In this document: piece by piece, positions 42,064 through 50,615 of the stretch | How positions within the stretch are numbered: the stretch's first letter is position 1 | Layout: each line of letters starts with the position of its first letter | Assembly: GCA_963777285.1 (NCBI GenBank) | Contig: CAVZPR010000001.1 | Coordinates: 372,001 to 436,000, forward strand | DNA length: 64,000 nt | Source of the DNA: JAFARE01 sp963777285 | GTDB lineage: Bacteria > Chloroflexota > Dormibacteria > Aeolococcales > Aeolococcaceae | Reading direction: 5' to 3' | The notes under the pieces: model-generated | Told to the model about the DNA's origin: nothing | The model's database searches: none | Seen by the model: the letters and a program-made list of their open reading frames with translations, nothing else | Position numbers and translations under genes: made by a program

Positions 42064-42750
42064 TCAGACCGTCTTGGGCACGAGCACCTCGACGTTGCCG
42101 CCCGAGGTGCGCACCGAGAGGGTGGGCAGCGGCGTCACCGCGTGCGCGTATGCGGTCCCGGGGGTCGGCGTCCCGTCGAGCCCGAAGGTCGCGTAGTGAC
42201 AGGGGCACACGAGCTGCGACCGCGGGGCGTCGGCGCGGAGCACGCACCCCTGGTCGGTGCAGACCGCGGACAGCGCCCGCAGCGTGCCCCCGGCGTTGAG
42301 CAGAAATCCCTCGACGCCGCCCGCGGAGAAGCGGCGGATGGCGCCCGGGGTCATGTCGGCGAGGGACGCCACGGCCACCCACGCGCCGTCGCTGGGGACG
42401 ATCGCCGGCTGCCCGCCGGGGACGGCGCCGCCGGTCAGGACCTCGCGCAGGCGCTCGACGCCGAACCCCGCGCCCAGCCCCGCTGCCGCGGCCGCGCCCG
42501 CGGTGGCCAGGAATCGTCGCCGCTGCATCGAGGGCGCCGGCGCCGCGGATTCCTCGCGCTGGCGGCGCAGCCGGCGGGCAAGCTCGTCGACGAACTCCGG
42601 CGACGGCTCGGCGGATCCGGGGTGGGCGGCGTGCAGCTGCGCCGCCAGCAGCATGGCGGACTCGTCGTCGCCCGCATCGGCGCGCGGCGGCCGGCGGTCC
42701 TTGAGGAGCGCGTCGACGTGACGCTGGAGCCTGCGGTCTGCCTTGCTCAT
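42064..42750 (-). CDS. Tat-anchored Rieske protein with anti-sigma-like N-terminus
   Basis: The protein has 228 residues. The first 70 are charged and cytoplasmic in character. A twin-arginine signal-anchor follows (MQRRRFLATAGAAAAAGLGAG, RRRF at 77-80), then a Rieske-type domain. Its second ligand box is normal (CPCH, 182-185). The first reads CTDQGC (164-169), so Asp166 stands where the histidine ligand belongs. The codon is GAC, one base from CAC. The ATG overlaps the stop of the upstream ECF sigma gene, the usual place for an anti-sigma factor. A redox-sensing anti-sigma role is inferred from layout only; a simple electron-transfer protein is the alternative. Confidence 0.85.
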   Translation of the reverse strand: MSKADRRLQRHVDALLKDRRPPRADAGDDESAMLLAAQLHAAHPGSAEPSPEFVDELARRLRRQREESAAPAPSMQRRRFLATAGAAAAAGLGAGFGVERLREVLTGGAVPGGQPAIVPSDGAWVAVASLADMTPGAIRRFSAGGVEGFLLNAGGTLRALSAVCTDQGCVLRADAPRSQLVCPCHYATFGLDGTPTPGTAYAHAVTPLPTLSVRTSGGNVEVLVPKTV

Positions 42751-43280
42751 CGGCCCGGAACCTCGTTCTGCTGCGCGGCGCGGCGCAGTGCCCGCAGCTG
42801 CATCACCTTTGCATTGTTGACGCTGATGCCCATGGCGCCGGCTGTCTCCTTGACCGAGTAGCCGCGCAGGAAGCGCAGCTCCAGCACCTGCCGGTAGTGG
42901 GGTGGCAGCGGCCCCAGGATCCCTTCGACGTCGACCTCTGTGGACTCGCCCTGCCAGGGCTGCGCCGCGCGCTCCTCGTCGAGGACGGCCGTGGTGGCGC
43001 CGTGCCGCTCCCTCCAGAGGTCGGCGAGAACCGTGCGCGCGGTGGTGCGCAGATAGGCCCGCGTCTCGCCCTCGGACACTTCGCCGCGGAGCCGGGGCAG
43101 TGCACGCATGAACGTCGCGGAGGTCACATCCTCGGCGTCGGGCCGGTTGCCGGTGCGTGCGTACACATATCTATAGAGCGTGGCGACGTGGGTGCGATAC
43201 ACCGCCTCCCAGTCGAGGGGCGGCGGACGATCCGGTTCGACGACCCGCAGCGGCGGGACGGTGACGTCACCCATTGACAC
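42747..43280 (-). CDS. ECF-family RNA polymerase sigma factor
   Basis: The protein has 177 residues. Region 2 covers WEAVYRTHVATLYRYVYARTGNRPDAEDVTSATFMRALPRL, and region 4 covers LPPHYRQVLELRFLRGYSVKETAGAMGISVNNAKVMQLRALRRA, a complete sigma-70 ECF layout of normal length without extra domains. It overlaps the Rieske gene by four bases (ATGA) and follows the DUF5995 gene by 24 bases, so the three form one leftward unit. Its activity should depend on a partner, most simply the overlapping gene product. Confidence 0.95.
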   Translation of the reverse strand: MSMGDVTVPPLRVVEPDRPPPLDWEAVYRTHVATLYRYVYARTGNRPDAEDVTSATFMRALPRLRGEVSEGETRAYLRTTARTVLADLWRERHGATTAVLDEERAAQPWQGESTEVDVEGILGPLPPHYRQVLELRFLRGYSVKETAGAMGISVNNAKVMQLRALRRAAQQNEVPGR

Positions 43281-43304
43281 GCTCGTCCCTGATACGGGCG
43301 GCGG

Positions 43305-44156
43305 TTACACCCAGAACGCGGAGGCGGCCACCGGCGTGCCCCAGGCCGGCAGAGAGTGGCCGAGCGCGCAGGCGCCGGCTCCGTGGCGGTGCGGGAACGC
43401 GCGGTCGAGAGCGGCGGGGTCCATGACCAGGAGCTCTTCGCGGCGCGGAATCCTGCACATCAGGAGGTGCGCCCGCCGCGCCGCCGCGCACTCGATGCCG
43501 TCGCGGATCGCGTCGCGCCACGCCCCGTCCGCCGCCGTGACCAGCGACATGGCCTGCGTCCACACGGTGCCGGACCAGCGCTCGACCAGCACGGCGGTGT
43601 CCACCGCCGCCAGGCGCACCACCTGCAGCATCGGACCCGGTCCGACCAGCTGTAGATCGAAGCGCTGCAGCACGCACTGCACACCGTCAACCGCCTCGGC
43701 ATACGCGCGAAGCATCCGGGCCACGTCGTCGCGGCGGGCCTGCAGCCGCGCACCGACATGCGGCCAGTCCTCGGCCATGAGGTATGCAAGTGCCTGGGGC
43801 AGGTCGTTGTTGACCTGCGCGTTCACGCCCAGCATGACCGCGTCCAGCGGCGCCGTCGTGCTCGCCGCGGCCGCGTGGTGCGCAGCCCCCCACGCCGGTG
43901 GTGTCACCAGGGTGAGGTCGTCGTCCGCCGGCTCAACCGTGACGAAGTAGTGGTCAGCCCACGCGTCGAGGAGACGAAGCACCCAGCCGCTGTCGTTGAA
44001 CCGCCCGCGGCGGCAGGTCGCCACCACACTGTCGACGCCGATCGCACATGCCGCGGCGAACAGCGCGCGACGGTCCTGGGTCCCGCGCCAGCGCTCGATG
44101 CAGGCGCTCAGCTGCCGCCGGTATGGCGCGCGCGGACCGTCGCTGAAGCACTCCAT
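43305..44156 (-). CDS. DUF5995-like protein
   Basis: The protein has 283 residues. The features WVLRLLDAWADHYFVTV, DAVMLGVNAQVNNDLPQALAYLM and the C-terminal small-residue end fit the DUF5995 family, whose members carry a conserved asparagine/aspartate-rich NNDLPQAL segment of possible metal-binding type. Here the second half has an odd Asp/Arg-rich character (MCRIPRREELLVMDPAALDRAFPHRHGAG). There is no signal peptide. It heads the unit with the ECF sigma factor and Rieske protein, so it may be part of that response. The function is unknown. Confidence 0.7.
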   Translation of the reverse strand: MECFSDGPRAPYRRQLSACIERWRGTQDRRALFAAACAIGVDSVVATCRRGRFNDSGWVLRLLDAWADHYFVTVEPADDDLTLVTPPAWGAAHHAAAASTTAPLDAVMLGVNAQVNNDLPQALAYLMAEDWPHVGARLQARRDDVARMLRAYAEAVDGVQCVLQRFDLQLVGPGPMLQVVRLAAVDTAVLVERWSGTVWTQAMSLVTAADGAWRDAIRDGIECAAARRAHLLMCRIPRREELLVMDPAALDRAFPHRHGAGACALGHSLPAWGTPVAASAFWV

Positions 44157-44229
44157 GGTGGCCAGCGTACAGGCGATGTACGCAGGCGCGCCAGGGCGCG
44201 CGAAAAACCTAACAAACCTTTACGTGCGG

Positions 44230-44982
44230 TCAGTATCCGACGGGGAAGGTGAAGGGCTGCGGGGGCACGTCGCTGCCGACGTCGATCTGGATCAGCTCGT
44301 GCGCGGTCAGGGTGATGGAGCGCGGATCGCCGTTGAAGCGCTTGCCGCCGACGTACACGATGAGCTTCCCGGTCGCGGGGCCGACCTGGCTGGTGGTGAG
44401 CGGCTGACCCCAGATGTCGAAGAACTGGCCCAGCGTGTACGTCTTCTGCGACGGCAACTCGATGTGGATGATCCCGTCGCCGGTGTGCGTGTGCAGCCAG
44501 TAGAAGCAGTGGCCGCTGTCGACGTATGGCCCCTCGTCGGTCTGCACCACGCTGCGCGGTGGCGCGATGCCGATGCCCCAGGGGATCGTCCGCGCTGCAC
44601 CGTTGACGTAGATGGCCAGGTGCGCGTGGATGTGATAGACGAGCTGCTCGCTGGTCTGGCACTGGATGCCGTCGATGGCAGCGCCGGTGGTCGCGGCGGA
44701 AAGGGTCGCCAGGTCGGACGGGTTGGGGGTGATCACCGCAGGGGTTGCCGCCGGCGGGGTGGTCGCGTTGGCGCCGCTGCCGCGCGCCACCACGATGATG
44801 ACCACCACCAGGGCGACGATGACCGCAGCGCCGATGCCGTTCCAGATCCAGAGCCGGCGCGGACCACGGCGCGTCTGGGACAGCGCGCGCATCGCCTCGG
44901 CACGGCGCCGCTCCCGCTTGCGTCGCGACGCCGACCGGGGCTCGGGCCGCTGCGTCGGGCGCTTCTGCGGAGGTCGTGCCAC
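44230..44982 (-). CDS. Membrane-anchored protein with conserved histidine motifs
   Basis: The protein has 250 residues. The first 43 are strongly basic (RKRERRRAEA), followed by one membrane helix (about 46-67) and an extracellular domain. Its striking motifs are HIHAH (117-121), GHC (157-159) and WLHTHTGDGIIHIE (about 162-175), all compatible with a metal-binding beta-barrel. I know similar sequences as uncharacterised conserved proteins in actinobacteria and Chloroflexota, often near redox genes, but cannot name a function. It lies 73 bases upstream of the DUF5995 gene on the same strand. Confidence 0.75.
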   Translation of the reverse strand: MARPPQKRPTQRPEPRSASRRKRERRRAEAMRALSQTRRGPRRLWIWNGIGAAVIVALVVVIIVVARGSGANATTPPAATPAVITPNPSDLATLSAATTGAAIDGIQCQTSEQLVYHIHAHLAIYVNGAARTIPWGIGIAPPRSVVQTDEGPYVDSGHCFYWLHTHTGDGIIHIELPSQKTYTLGQFFDIWGQPLTTSQVGPATGKLIVYVGGKRFNGDPRSITLTAHELIQIDVGSDVPPQPFTFPVGY

Positions 44983-45048
44983 CGAGCGACAGATAGCACA
45001 TTTCCGGCGCCACCCCGCGCAGCGACGCGGCTGGCGGCGCTACGCTGC

Positions 45049-46119
45049 ATGAACAAGGAGATGCCCGGACCCACCCCATCGAGCCAGATCAGCACGTTCC
45101 TGGCGAAGGCGCTGGACATGGCGGTGGTGACCCGCCTCAGCGCCGTCCAGGTGACCAAACCCGCACGCGTCGACCTGACGCCGGCCGATCCCGCAGCGTT
45201 CTGGAGCGCCAGCAGCGTGGCCGATCCGCGGCCGGTGCGCGTGGCCGCCGAGTGGGAGCCGTTCGACGGGCCCGAATGGCGGGCGCTGGAGCTCGTCGCC
45301 GACAGCGAGGGTCCGGGGACGCACCGGGGCAGCCGCGAGATGCTGGCGACCGCGCACGTGCGGCGTCGCAGCCGTGACGCTGCCGCTCCGCTCATCGTCA
45401 TGGTGCACGGCTTCGCCATCCCGTTCACCGGATTCGACCGCTGGCTGGCGTGGAAGATGCGCCGCCGCGGCGCGTCCACGGTGCGCGTCGACCTGCCTTA
45501 TCACCTGCGGCGCTCGGTGCCGGGCAGGGCCAGCGGCGACGGCTTCTTCAGCATCGACCCGCCGCACACCAGGCTCGTGGTGCGCCAGGCGGTGGAGGAG
45601 GTGGCGTCGCTCGTCGCCTGGGCCCGCGCCGAGGTGACGCCCTACGTGTGCGTCATCGGGGTGAGCCTCGGCGGATTGATCGCGACGCTGTGCGCGGCGC
45701 TGCTCGATCTCGACCGGGTGATCGCCATCGCACCGCTGTGCGACCCGCCCGCGTCCTTCAGCATGCGCCCGCCAGGGGCGCTGCAGCGCCGCATGGGAAT
45801 GCTCGGCGACGGCGAAGGCTACTGGGGCAGGAACCGCGCCGCCGCCAAGGCCGCGCTCGAGGGCGCGCTGGCGCCGTTGACCGCGCGGCTGCTGCGGCCC
45901 GTGACGCCCGGCAATCGCGTCACGCTGGTTCGTGCCGACCATGACCTGATCGTGGGTCCCGGTCCCGTCGACGAGCTCGCTTCCGCGTGGGGCACAGAGC
46001 TGTGGACGTACCCGCACGGCCACATCACCGTGATGAGTGCAAGGGGAGTGGGGCAGCGCATCATCGATCGCGCCGTCGACGTGGGCGCCGCCCGGGGCGA
46101 CCTCCAGCTGGCAGGATGA
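45049..46119 (+). CDS. Alpha/beta hydrolase
   Basis: The protein has 356 residues from the ATG at 45049. A second ATG at 45061 directly abuts AAGGAG and is a poor alternative. The core starts near residue 115: LIVMVHGFAIPFTGFDRW (oxyanion strand), nucleophile Ser206 in VIGVSLGG, an acid in VRADHDLIVGPG, and His in YPHGHITVM. A 100-residue N-terminal part precedes the hydrolase core. There is no signal peptide, so it is probably cytoplasmic. It is translationally coupled to the GNAT gene by an ATGA overlap. The substrate is unknown. Confidence 0.85.
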   Translation: MNKEMPGPTPSSQISTFLAKALDMAVVTRLSAVQVTKPARVDLTPADPAAFWSASSVADPRPVRVAAEWEPFDGPEWRALELVADSEGPGTHRGSREMLATAHVRRRSRDAAAPLIVMVHGFAIPFTGFDRWLAWKMRRRGASTVRVDLPYHLRRSVPGRASGDGFFSIDPPHTRLVVRQAVEEVASLVAWARAEVTPYVCVIGVSLGGLIATLCAALLDLDRVIAIAPLCDPPASFSMRPPGALQRRMGMLGDGEGYWGRNRAAAKAALEGALAPLTARLLRPVTPGNRVTLVRADHDLIVGPGPVDELASAWGTELWTYPHGHITVMSARGVGQRIIDRAVDVGAARGDLQLAG

Positions 46120-46658
46120 CCACCCGCGGCGCGCTGCTGCGCCGGGAGCTCACCACGCGCGATGCGCGTGCGGTGCTGCTGAGACCCGCGCGCGAGGAGG
46201 ACGCCGCCGCGCTGGTGAGCTTGCGCGACGCGGTTGCTGCAGAGGGCGAGTACATCGCGGCGCGTCCCGGGGATCGCAGCGTCCTCGAGGAGCAGGCCTC
46301 CCACGCCGCGCTGCTCCGAGAGGGCGGCCTCGCCGTCCTGGCGGAGAGCGACGGACGGGCGGTGGCGCACCTGACGGTCAACCGCCGGTCGCCGCCCAAC
46401 TCGGACACCGGTGATCTCGCCATCATTGTCGAAAACAGCTTTCGCGACGTCGGCCTGGGACGGGCGATGATGACCATGGCGATCGACTGGGCGCGCGCGG
46501 TGGCGCTGCGGCGCATCTCGCTGTGGGTCTTCGCCGGCAACGAGCGCGCCATCGGCCTGTATCACGCGCTCGGGTTCGCCGACGAGGGTCGCGGCCGCAC
46601 TCGCTGTGGCGCTGCGGCCGGCGAGCGCGAGTGCGTGCTCATGGGGCTGCGGCTCTGA
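46116..46658 (+). CDS. GNAT-family N-acetyltransferase
   Basis: The protein has 180 residues. The acetyl-CoA-binding motif A is at VENSFRDVGLGRAMMTMAIDWAR (the Q/RxxGxG/A variant RDVGLGRA), with the preceding strand GDLAIIV. The following helix-strand RRISLWVFAGNERAIGLYHALGFADEGR is typical of RimI-like GNATs with the Asn and Tyr that act on the leaving group. The substrate may be a protein N-terminus or a small amine. The overlap with the hydrolase stop suggests joint expression. Confidence 0.92.
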   Translation: MTTRGALLRRELTTRDARAVLLRPAREEDAAALVSLRDAVAAEGEYIAARPGDRSVLEEQASHAALLREGGLAVLAESDGRAVAHLTVNRRSPPNSDTGDLAIIVENSFRDVGLGRAMMTMAIDWARAVALRRISLWVFAGNERAIGLYHALGFADEGRGRTRCGAAAGERECVLMGLRL

Positions 46659-46698
46659 CCTCAGGTCGCGCGCTGCACCCCTGCTATCCTGCGGCGAG

Positions 46699-47535
46699 AT
46701 GAGCGATCCCCGCCCGGTCGGCGTGTTCGATTCCGGCGTGGGAGGGTTGACCGTGCTGCAGGAGCTGCGCCGGCGGCTGCCGTACGAAGCGCTCGCCTAT
46801 CTCGCGGACCTCCAGTGCTTTCCCTACGGGCCGCGGCCGCAGGACGAGGTGCGCGAGCGGGCGCTGGCGATCATCGCAAACCTTGCCGCCGCCGACACCA
46901 AGCTCGTGGTCATCGCGTGCAACACCGCGACCGCCGCGGCGCTCAACGTGGCGCGGGAGCGCTTCGACATTCCCATCGTCGGCGTCATCGCGCCCGGGGC
47001 GCAGGCCGCTGCAGCCGCGACGCGCAACGGACGGGTTGCGGTGATCAGCACCCAAGGGACGTTGCAGAGCGGCGAGTACGTGCACGCCATCAGGGAGGCG
47101 AACCCGGGCGTGGTGGTCCTGGGCCGCGCCGCGCCGGACCTGGTCGACATCGTCGAAGCGGGTGACGCCGACACGCCGCGAGCCGACGCGGCGCTGCGGC
47201 CGCTCATCGAGGACGTCGGCGCGTGGGGCGCGGACACGCTGGTGCTGGGGTGCACGCACTATCCGCTGCTGCGACCGGCGCTGCGTCGGGTGGTGGGCCG
47301 CAGGCTGCGCATCATCGACAGCGCGGAGACGACGGCCGCGCGCGTGCTGCGCATCCTGCAGACGAACCGGTTGCTGCGCGGCGACGACGGCGCACCACCC
47401 GCGATGGACGTCATGGTGACGGCGGCTCCGCCGCGCTTCACCGAGGTGGCCACGCGGCTCTTCGGCGAAGGCATCCCCGCACCTCGCAGTGTCACGGTCG
47501 AGGCGCGGCCATGGCCGCTGGCGATGGCGCGATGA
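46699..47535 (+). CDS. murI: Glutamate racemase
   Basis: The protein has 278 residues. It converts L- to D-glutamate for peptidoglycan. Its catalytic cysteines are Cys74 in VIACNTATA and Cys185 in LGCTHYPLL, and the N-terminal FDSGVGGLTV motif (10-19) is intact. The length is normal. The stop overlaps the ATG of the polyprenyl synthase gene, so production of a cell-wall precursor and of the lipid carrier or quinone side chain are coupled at translation. Confidence 0.97.
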   Translation: MSDPRPVGVFDSGVGGLTVLQELRRRLPYEALAYLADLQCFPYGPRPQDEVRERALAIIANLAAADTKLVVIACNTATAAALNVARERFDIPIVGVIAPGAQAAAAATRNGRVAVISTQGTLQSGEYVHAIREANPGVVVLGRAAPDLVDIVEAGDADTPRADAALRPLIEDVGAWGADTLVLGCTHYPLLRPALRRVVGRRLRIIDSAETTAARVLRILQTNRLLRGDDGAPPAMDVMVTAAPPRFTEVATRLFGEGIPAPRSVTVEARPWPLAMAR

Positions 47536-48506
47536 GCACCGTCGCCGAGGAGCTCCTGGAACCTGTGGCGGCAGACCTGCAGGAGTTCGAGCAGCGGCTG
47601 GTGGCGTCCATCGCCGCCGACCTCGGACCCATGGCCAGCGCGATGGAGCACATCGTGAAGGCCGGAGGCAAGCGGCTGCGCCCCGCGCTGGTCATCCTCT
47701 CGGCGCGCATGGGCGAGGCCGATCGCGACTCGGTGTTCAACATCGCGATGGGCATCGAGTTCATCCACACAGCCACGCTGGTGCACGACGACCTCATCGA
47801 CAACTCGCCGACGCGCCGCGGCATCCGCACCATCCACGAGGCGCTGGGCGCCAACCCGGCGATCATCATCGGCGACTACTACTTCGCCAAGGGCGCCAAC
47901 CTGCTCTCGTCCATCGGCTCGCCGGCGATCGACGCGGCCATCAGCCACGCGGTCATGACCATCTGCATGGGCGAGCTGCTGCAGATGACCAGCCGCAACG
48001 ACTACGAGCAGTCTTTGGACTCGTATCACCGCAAGATCGAGCGCAAGACCGCGACGCTGGTGGGCACGTGCTGCTATTCGGGAGCGGTGGTGAGCCGGCA
48101 GGACGATGCTGCTGTTGAGGCACTGCGCCGCTACGGCTTCAACCTCGGCATGGCATTCCAGATCGTCGATGACGTCCTCGATTACGTCGCCACCAGCGAC
48201 GAGATGGGCAAGCCGGTCGGGGCGGACCTGCGCCAGGGAACGGTGACGCTGCCGCTGATGCTGGCGCTGCGCGACGCGGACACATCAGCGGCGCTGCGTC
48301 CGCTCCTGCATCGCGCCGCAGACGACGACGCGGCGTACGAGCAGATCGTCGCTCTGGTGCGGGATTCCCCCGCGATCGCAGAGGCCGAGAAGCACGCACA
48401 GGGCTTCGCCGAACGTGCGCGCCGTGAGCTCGACGTCTTCCCCGAGTCCCGGGTGCGCGAGACCCTCGCGCGGATCTGCGACTACGTCGTGGAGCGGCGT
48501 ATCTAG
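47532..48506 (+). CDS. Polyprenyl diphosphate synthase
   Basis: Trans-prenyltransferase of 324 residues. GGKRLRP (45-51) binds the diphosphate, the first Asp-rich motif is DDLID (86-90), and the second is DDVLD (213-217) in FQIVDDVLDY, followed by GKPVGADLRQGTVTLPLML. The residues before DDLID are small (THTATLVH-type), which suggests a medium to long product (C30-C50) for menaquinone. The exact chain length cannot be read from sequence. It is cytoplasmic or membrane-associated. Confidence 0.94.
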   Translation: MSTVAEELLEPVAADLQEFEQRLVASIAADLGPMASAMEHIVKAGGKRLRPALVILSARMGEADRDSVFNIAMGIEFIHTATLVHDDLIDNSPTRRGIRTIHEALGANPAIIIGDYYFAKGANLLSSIGSPAIDAAISHAVMTICMGELLQMTSRNDYEQSLDSYHRKIERKTATLVGTCCYSGAVVSRQDDAAVEALRRYGFNLGMAFQIVDDVLDYVATSDEMGKPVGADLRQGTVTLPLMLALRDADTSAALRPLLHRAADDDAAYEQIVALVRDSPAIAEAEKHAQGFAERARRELDVFPESRVRETLARICDYVVERRI

Positions 48507-48516
48507 TTCAGCCCTG

Positions 48517-49089
48517 CTAGATCGCCGCGAGGCGGCGCAGGTCGGCGCCGAACCACCAGGCCCAGAGCGCCAGCGCGGCGCCGGCGGCGACGAGCCCAGC
48601 CGCCTCGGCAACAGCCCACGCGACCGAGGCGTCGAGCCGCGCTGCGGCGATGGCAATGGCGCAGGCGCGCGCGCAGTCCACGGCGGCGACCAGCGCGACG
48701 GCGACGAGCAGCAGCCGCACCAGCAGATACTCGCGACGCAATCCGCTGCGCAGCTGTGTGGCGTTGAGACGTTCCAGCGACGCACGCCCGGCCGCGGGTT
48801 CGAGCGGTCCACGACGCACGCGCAGCGCCGCCGCGATGAAGAACAGCGCCGCAAGCCATCCCACCCACGCGGTGCGGATGCTGGAGCCGTTCGCCAGCAG
48901 ATTCTGCACCGGGTTGAGCGACGCGCCCGCGACGCGCTGCACGTCCAGGTGCGCCTCGAGACGGTAGAGCGCGTCACCCGCGACGCCGGCCGCGGCCGCG
49001 ACGGCGACGACGACCAACGCGCGCAGGGCGAGCGGGCCGCGGTCAAGGAACACGAGCTGGGTCAGCGCCGGCCGCTCTGTCGACCTCAC
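48517..49089 (-). CDS. Predicted multi-pass membrane protein
   Basis: The protein has 190 residues from a GTG start. Four hydrophobic stretches (about 19-40, 73-92, 120-145, 152-180) are separated by Arg-rich loops, for example VRRGPLEPAAGRASLERLNATQLRSGLRREY. The sequence is low in charged residues within the helices and has no catalytic motif. It converges on the polyprenyl synthase gene with a gap of 10 bases and starts 11 bases from the divergent phosphatase gene. The family is unknown. Confidence 0.7.
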   Translation of the reverse strand: MRSTERPALTQLVFLDRGPLALRALVVVAVAAAAGVAGDALYRLEAHLDVQRVAGASLNPVQNLLANGSSIRTAWVGWLAALFFIAAALRVRRGPLEPAAGRASLERLNATQLRSGLRREYLLVRLLLVAVALVAAVDCARACAIAIAAARLDASVAWAVAEAAGLVAAGAALALWAWWFGADLRRLAAI

Positions 49090-49100
49090 CGTGGCATTGT

Positions 49101-50120
49101 ATGAACGTGGTGCCTTCTCGCACGCACGCGGGTAGCCAGATTCGCGTCGCGACGTACAACATCCTCATGGGAGGGGTGCGCCGCGAGAGCCTGATCCGTG
49201 ACGTGCTGTCGCGCATCGACGCCGATGTCGTCGCCGTGCAGGAGGTGAGCGACATACCGCTGTTGCGGCGCATCGCCGCACAGCTGCGCATGGAGATGCT
49301 GCTCGGTGCACCAAGCGATCCGCAGTCACCACACCTGGCGATCCTCACCCGCCGGCCGGTGATCGAGTGGAAGAACCGCGTGCACCGTGGTCGCATGCTG
49401 CGCTCGCATCTGCACGCGACCGTGCGCACCGGGGGCGCCCGGATGCCGATCCTCGGCATCCACTGCGTTCATCTGGCTGCGCGCTTCGGGGAGCGAGCCA
49501 AGGGCGAGGCGCGGCGCATGCGTGAGCTGACGGCGGTGCTCAGTGGCATCGACGCGTCGCCCCAACAGCCGCACCTGCTGCTCGGCGACTTCAACTCGCT
49601 CACATCCGGCGACAGCGTCGCCGCCACCAGATTCTTCAGGCGGTACAACGCGCTGCGCCGCGCCGGTTTGATCGTGGAGCGCGAAGACGGATACATCGGG
49701 CCCAGGCCTCGCACCGGCGCCGACGACGCGCTGCTCGACGCGCGCTGGCGCGCCGCCGGAGTCGACCCGCGGCTGGACGTCGGCGTTCCCTTCCTGCCGC
49801 GGGTCGTGGGCCGGCTCACATCGGGTCTGCCGGTGAGCCCGGCGCTGGATCGCTTGCTCGGCCGCTTCATCGAGCGCTGGACTACGGATCGCATCCAGGC
49901 GCTGGGCTACGTCGACTGCTTCCGCCGCGCCCATCCACGCGCCCGCGGCTACACCTGCGCGACCTGGTTGCCGGCCGCGCGCGTCGACTACATCTTCGCC
50001 ACACGGGACGTGGCCGCGAGGCTTGCGTCGTGCATCGTCGTCGGCGGCCGCGGCGCGCCCGACCGGGACGCGATCGTGGCCTCGGACCACCTGCCGGTGG
50101 TCGCCGACTTCTCTGTCTAG
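49101..50120 (+). CDS. Endonuclease/exonuclease/phosphatase-family protein
   Basis: The protein has 339 residues. The EEP fold is shown by VATYNILMGG (Asn of the first metal site), VVAVQEVSDIPLL (Glu metal ligand), LLLGDFNSLTSGDS (GDFN), DYIFATRD and the final SDHLPVVADF (DH pair). An unusual insertion of about 90 residues between GDFN and the DYIF motif includes a Leu/Arg-rich segment. There is no signal peptide. The substrate may be nucleic acid, phosphoinositide or another phosphodiester. It overlaps the convergent small membrane protein gene by 4 bases. Confidence 0.92.
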   Translation: MNVVPSRTHAGSQIRVATYNILMGGVRRESLIRDVLSRIDADVVAVQEVSDIPLLRRIAAQLRMEMLLGAPSDPQSPHLAILTRRPVIEWKNRVHRGRMLRSHLHATVRTGGARMPILGIHCVHLAARFGERAKGEARRMRELTAVLSGIDASPQQPHLLLGDFNSLTSGDSVAATRFFRRYNALRRAGLIVEREDGYIGPRPRTGADDALLDARWRAAGVDPRLDVGVPFLPRVVGRLTSGLPVSPALDRLLGRFIERWTTDRIQALGYVDCFRRAHPRARGYTCATWLPAARVDYIFATRDVAARLASCIVVGGRGAPDRDAIVASDHLPVVADFSV

Positions 50121-50545
50121 GGTGTCGTGCTGACCGCCGCGTGCAAGCCGATCAGCGCGCCGTACACGACGATCAGGAACAGCAGCGAGATGACGATGGC
50201 GATGAGGCCCGTGACGATGCCTGTGATCGCCATGCCCTTGCCGATGCCGCCCAGGCGCGCGGCGTTGCGATTGCCGACGACGCCGAAGATCAGTCCGAGC
50301 ACGCCGAGGATGATCGCGATGAAGTCGACAAACGGGATCCAGCAGAAGACGACGGCGATGATGCCCAGCACGCCGCCGGCCACCGCGGCGCCGTTCGTCG
50401 GCTGCACCACGCCGCCGTATTGCTGTTGAGGGTAGTAGCCGGGCTGCTGCCCATAGCCGGGCGGCGAGCCGGCGCTGGGCGGGCCGCCCGGGGGCGGATT
50501 TCCCGGGCCGGGCTGGCCCGGCTGCGTCGGGTACTGGTCAGGCAT
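50117..50545 (-). CDS. Small membrane protein with Pro/Gly/Tyr-rich head (DUF4190-like)
   Basis: The protein has 142 residues. The first 50 are PGQPGPGNPPPGGP-like low complexity ending in Gln/Tyr repeats. Two to three membrane helices follow (about 54-72, 74-92, 104-130). The central helix pair AVAGGVLGIIAVVFCWIPFVDFIAIILGVLGLIFG with GNRNAAR matches DUF4190. The Pro-rich head suggests a cytoplasmic protein-interaction tail. It lies next to a second Pro/Gly-tailed membrane protein gene (50616-51152). Confidence 0.8.
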   Translation of the reverse strand: MPDQYPTQPGQPGPGNPPPGGPPSAGSPPGYGQQPGYYPQQQYGGVVQPTNGAAVAGGVLGIIAVVFCWIPFVDFIAIILGVLGLIFGVVGNRNAARLGGIGKGMAITGIVTGLIAIVISLLFLIVVYGALIGLHAAVSTTP

Positions 50546-50615
50546 GAATCGTTCGCCTCCCTGTCAGCGGATGGAATCGGACCAGATCACGCTGGCGGAA
50601 GTTCTTGCGCTCTCG

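Noticed and set aside
44186..44201. GCGCGCCAGGGCGCGC as a terminator
   Set aside because: The loop would be only two bases and no T-run follows in either direction; likely chance in GC-rich DNA.
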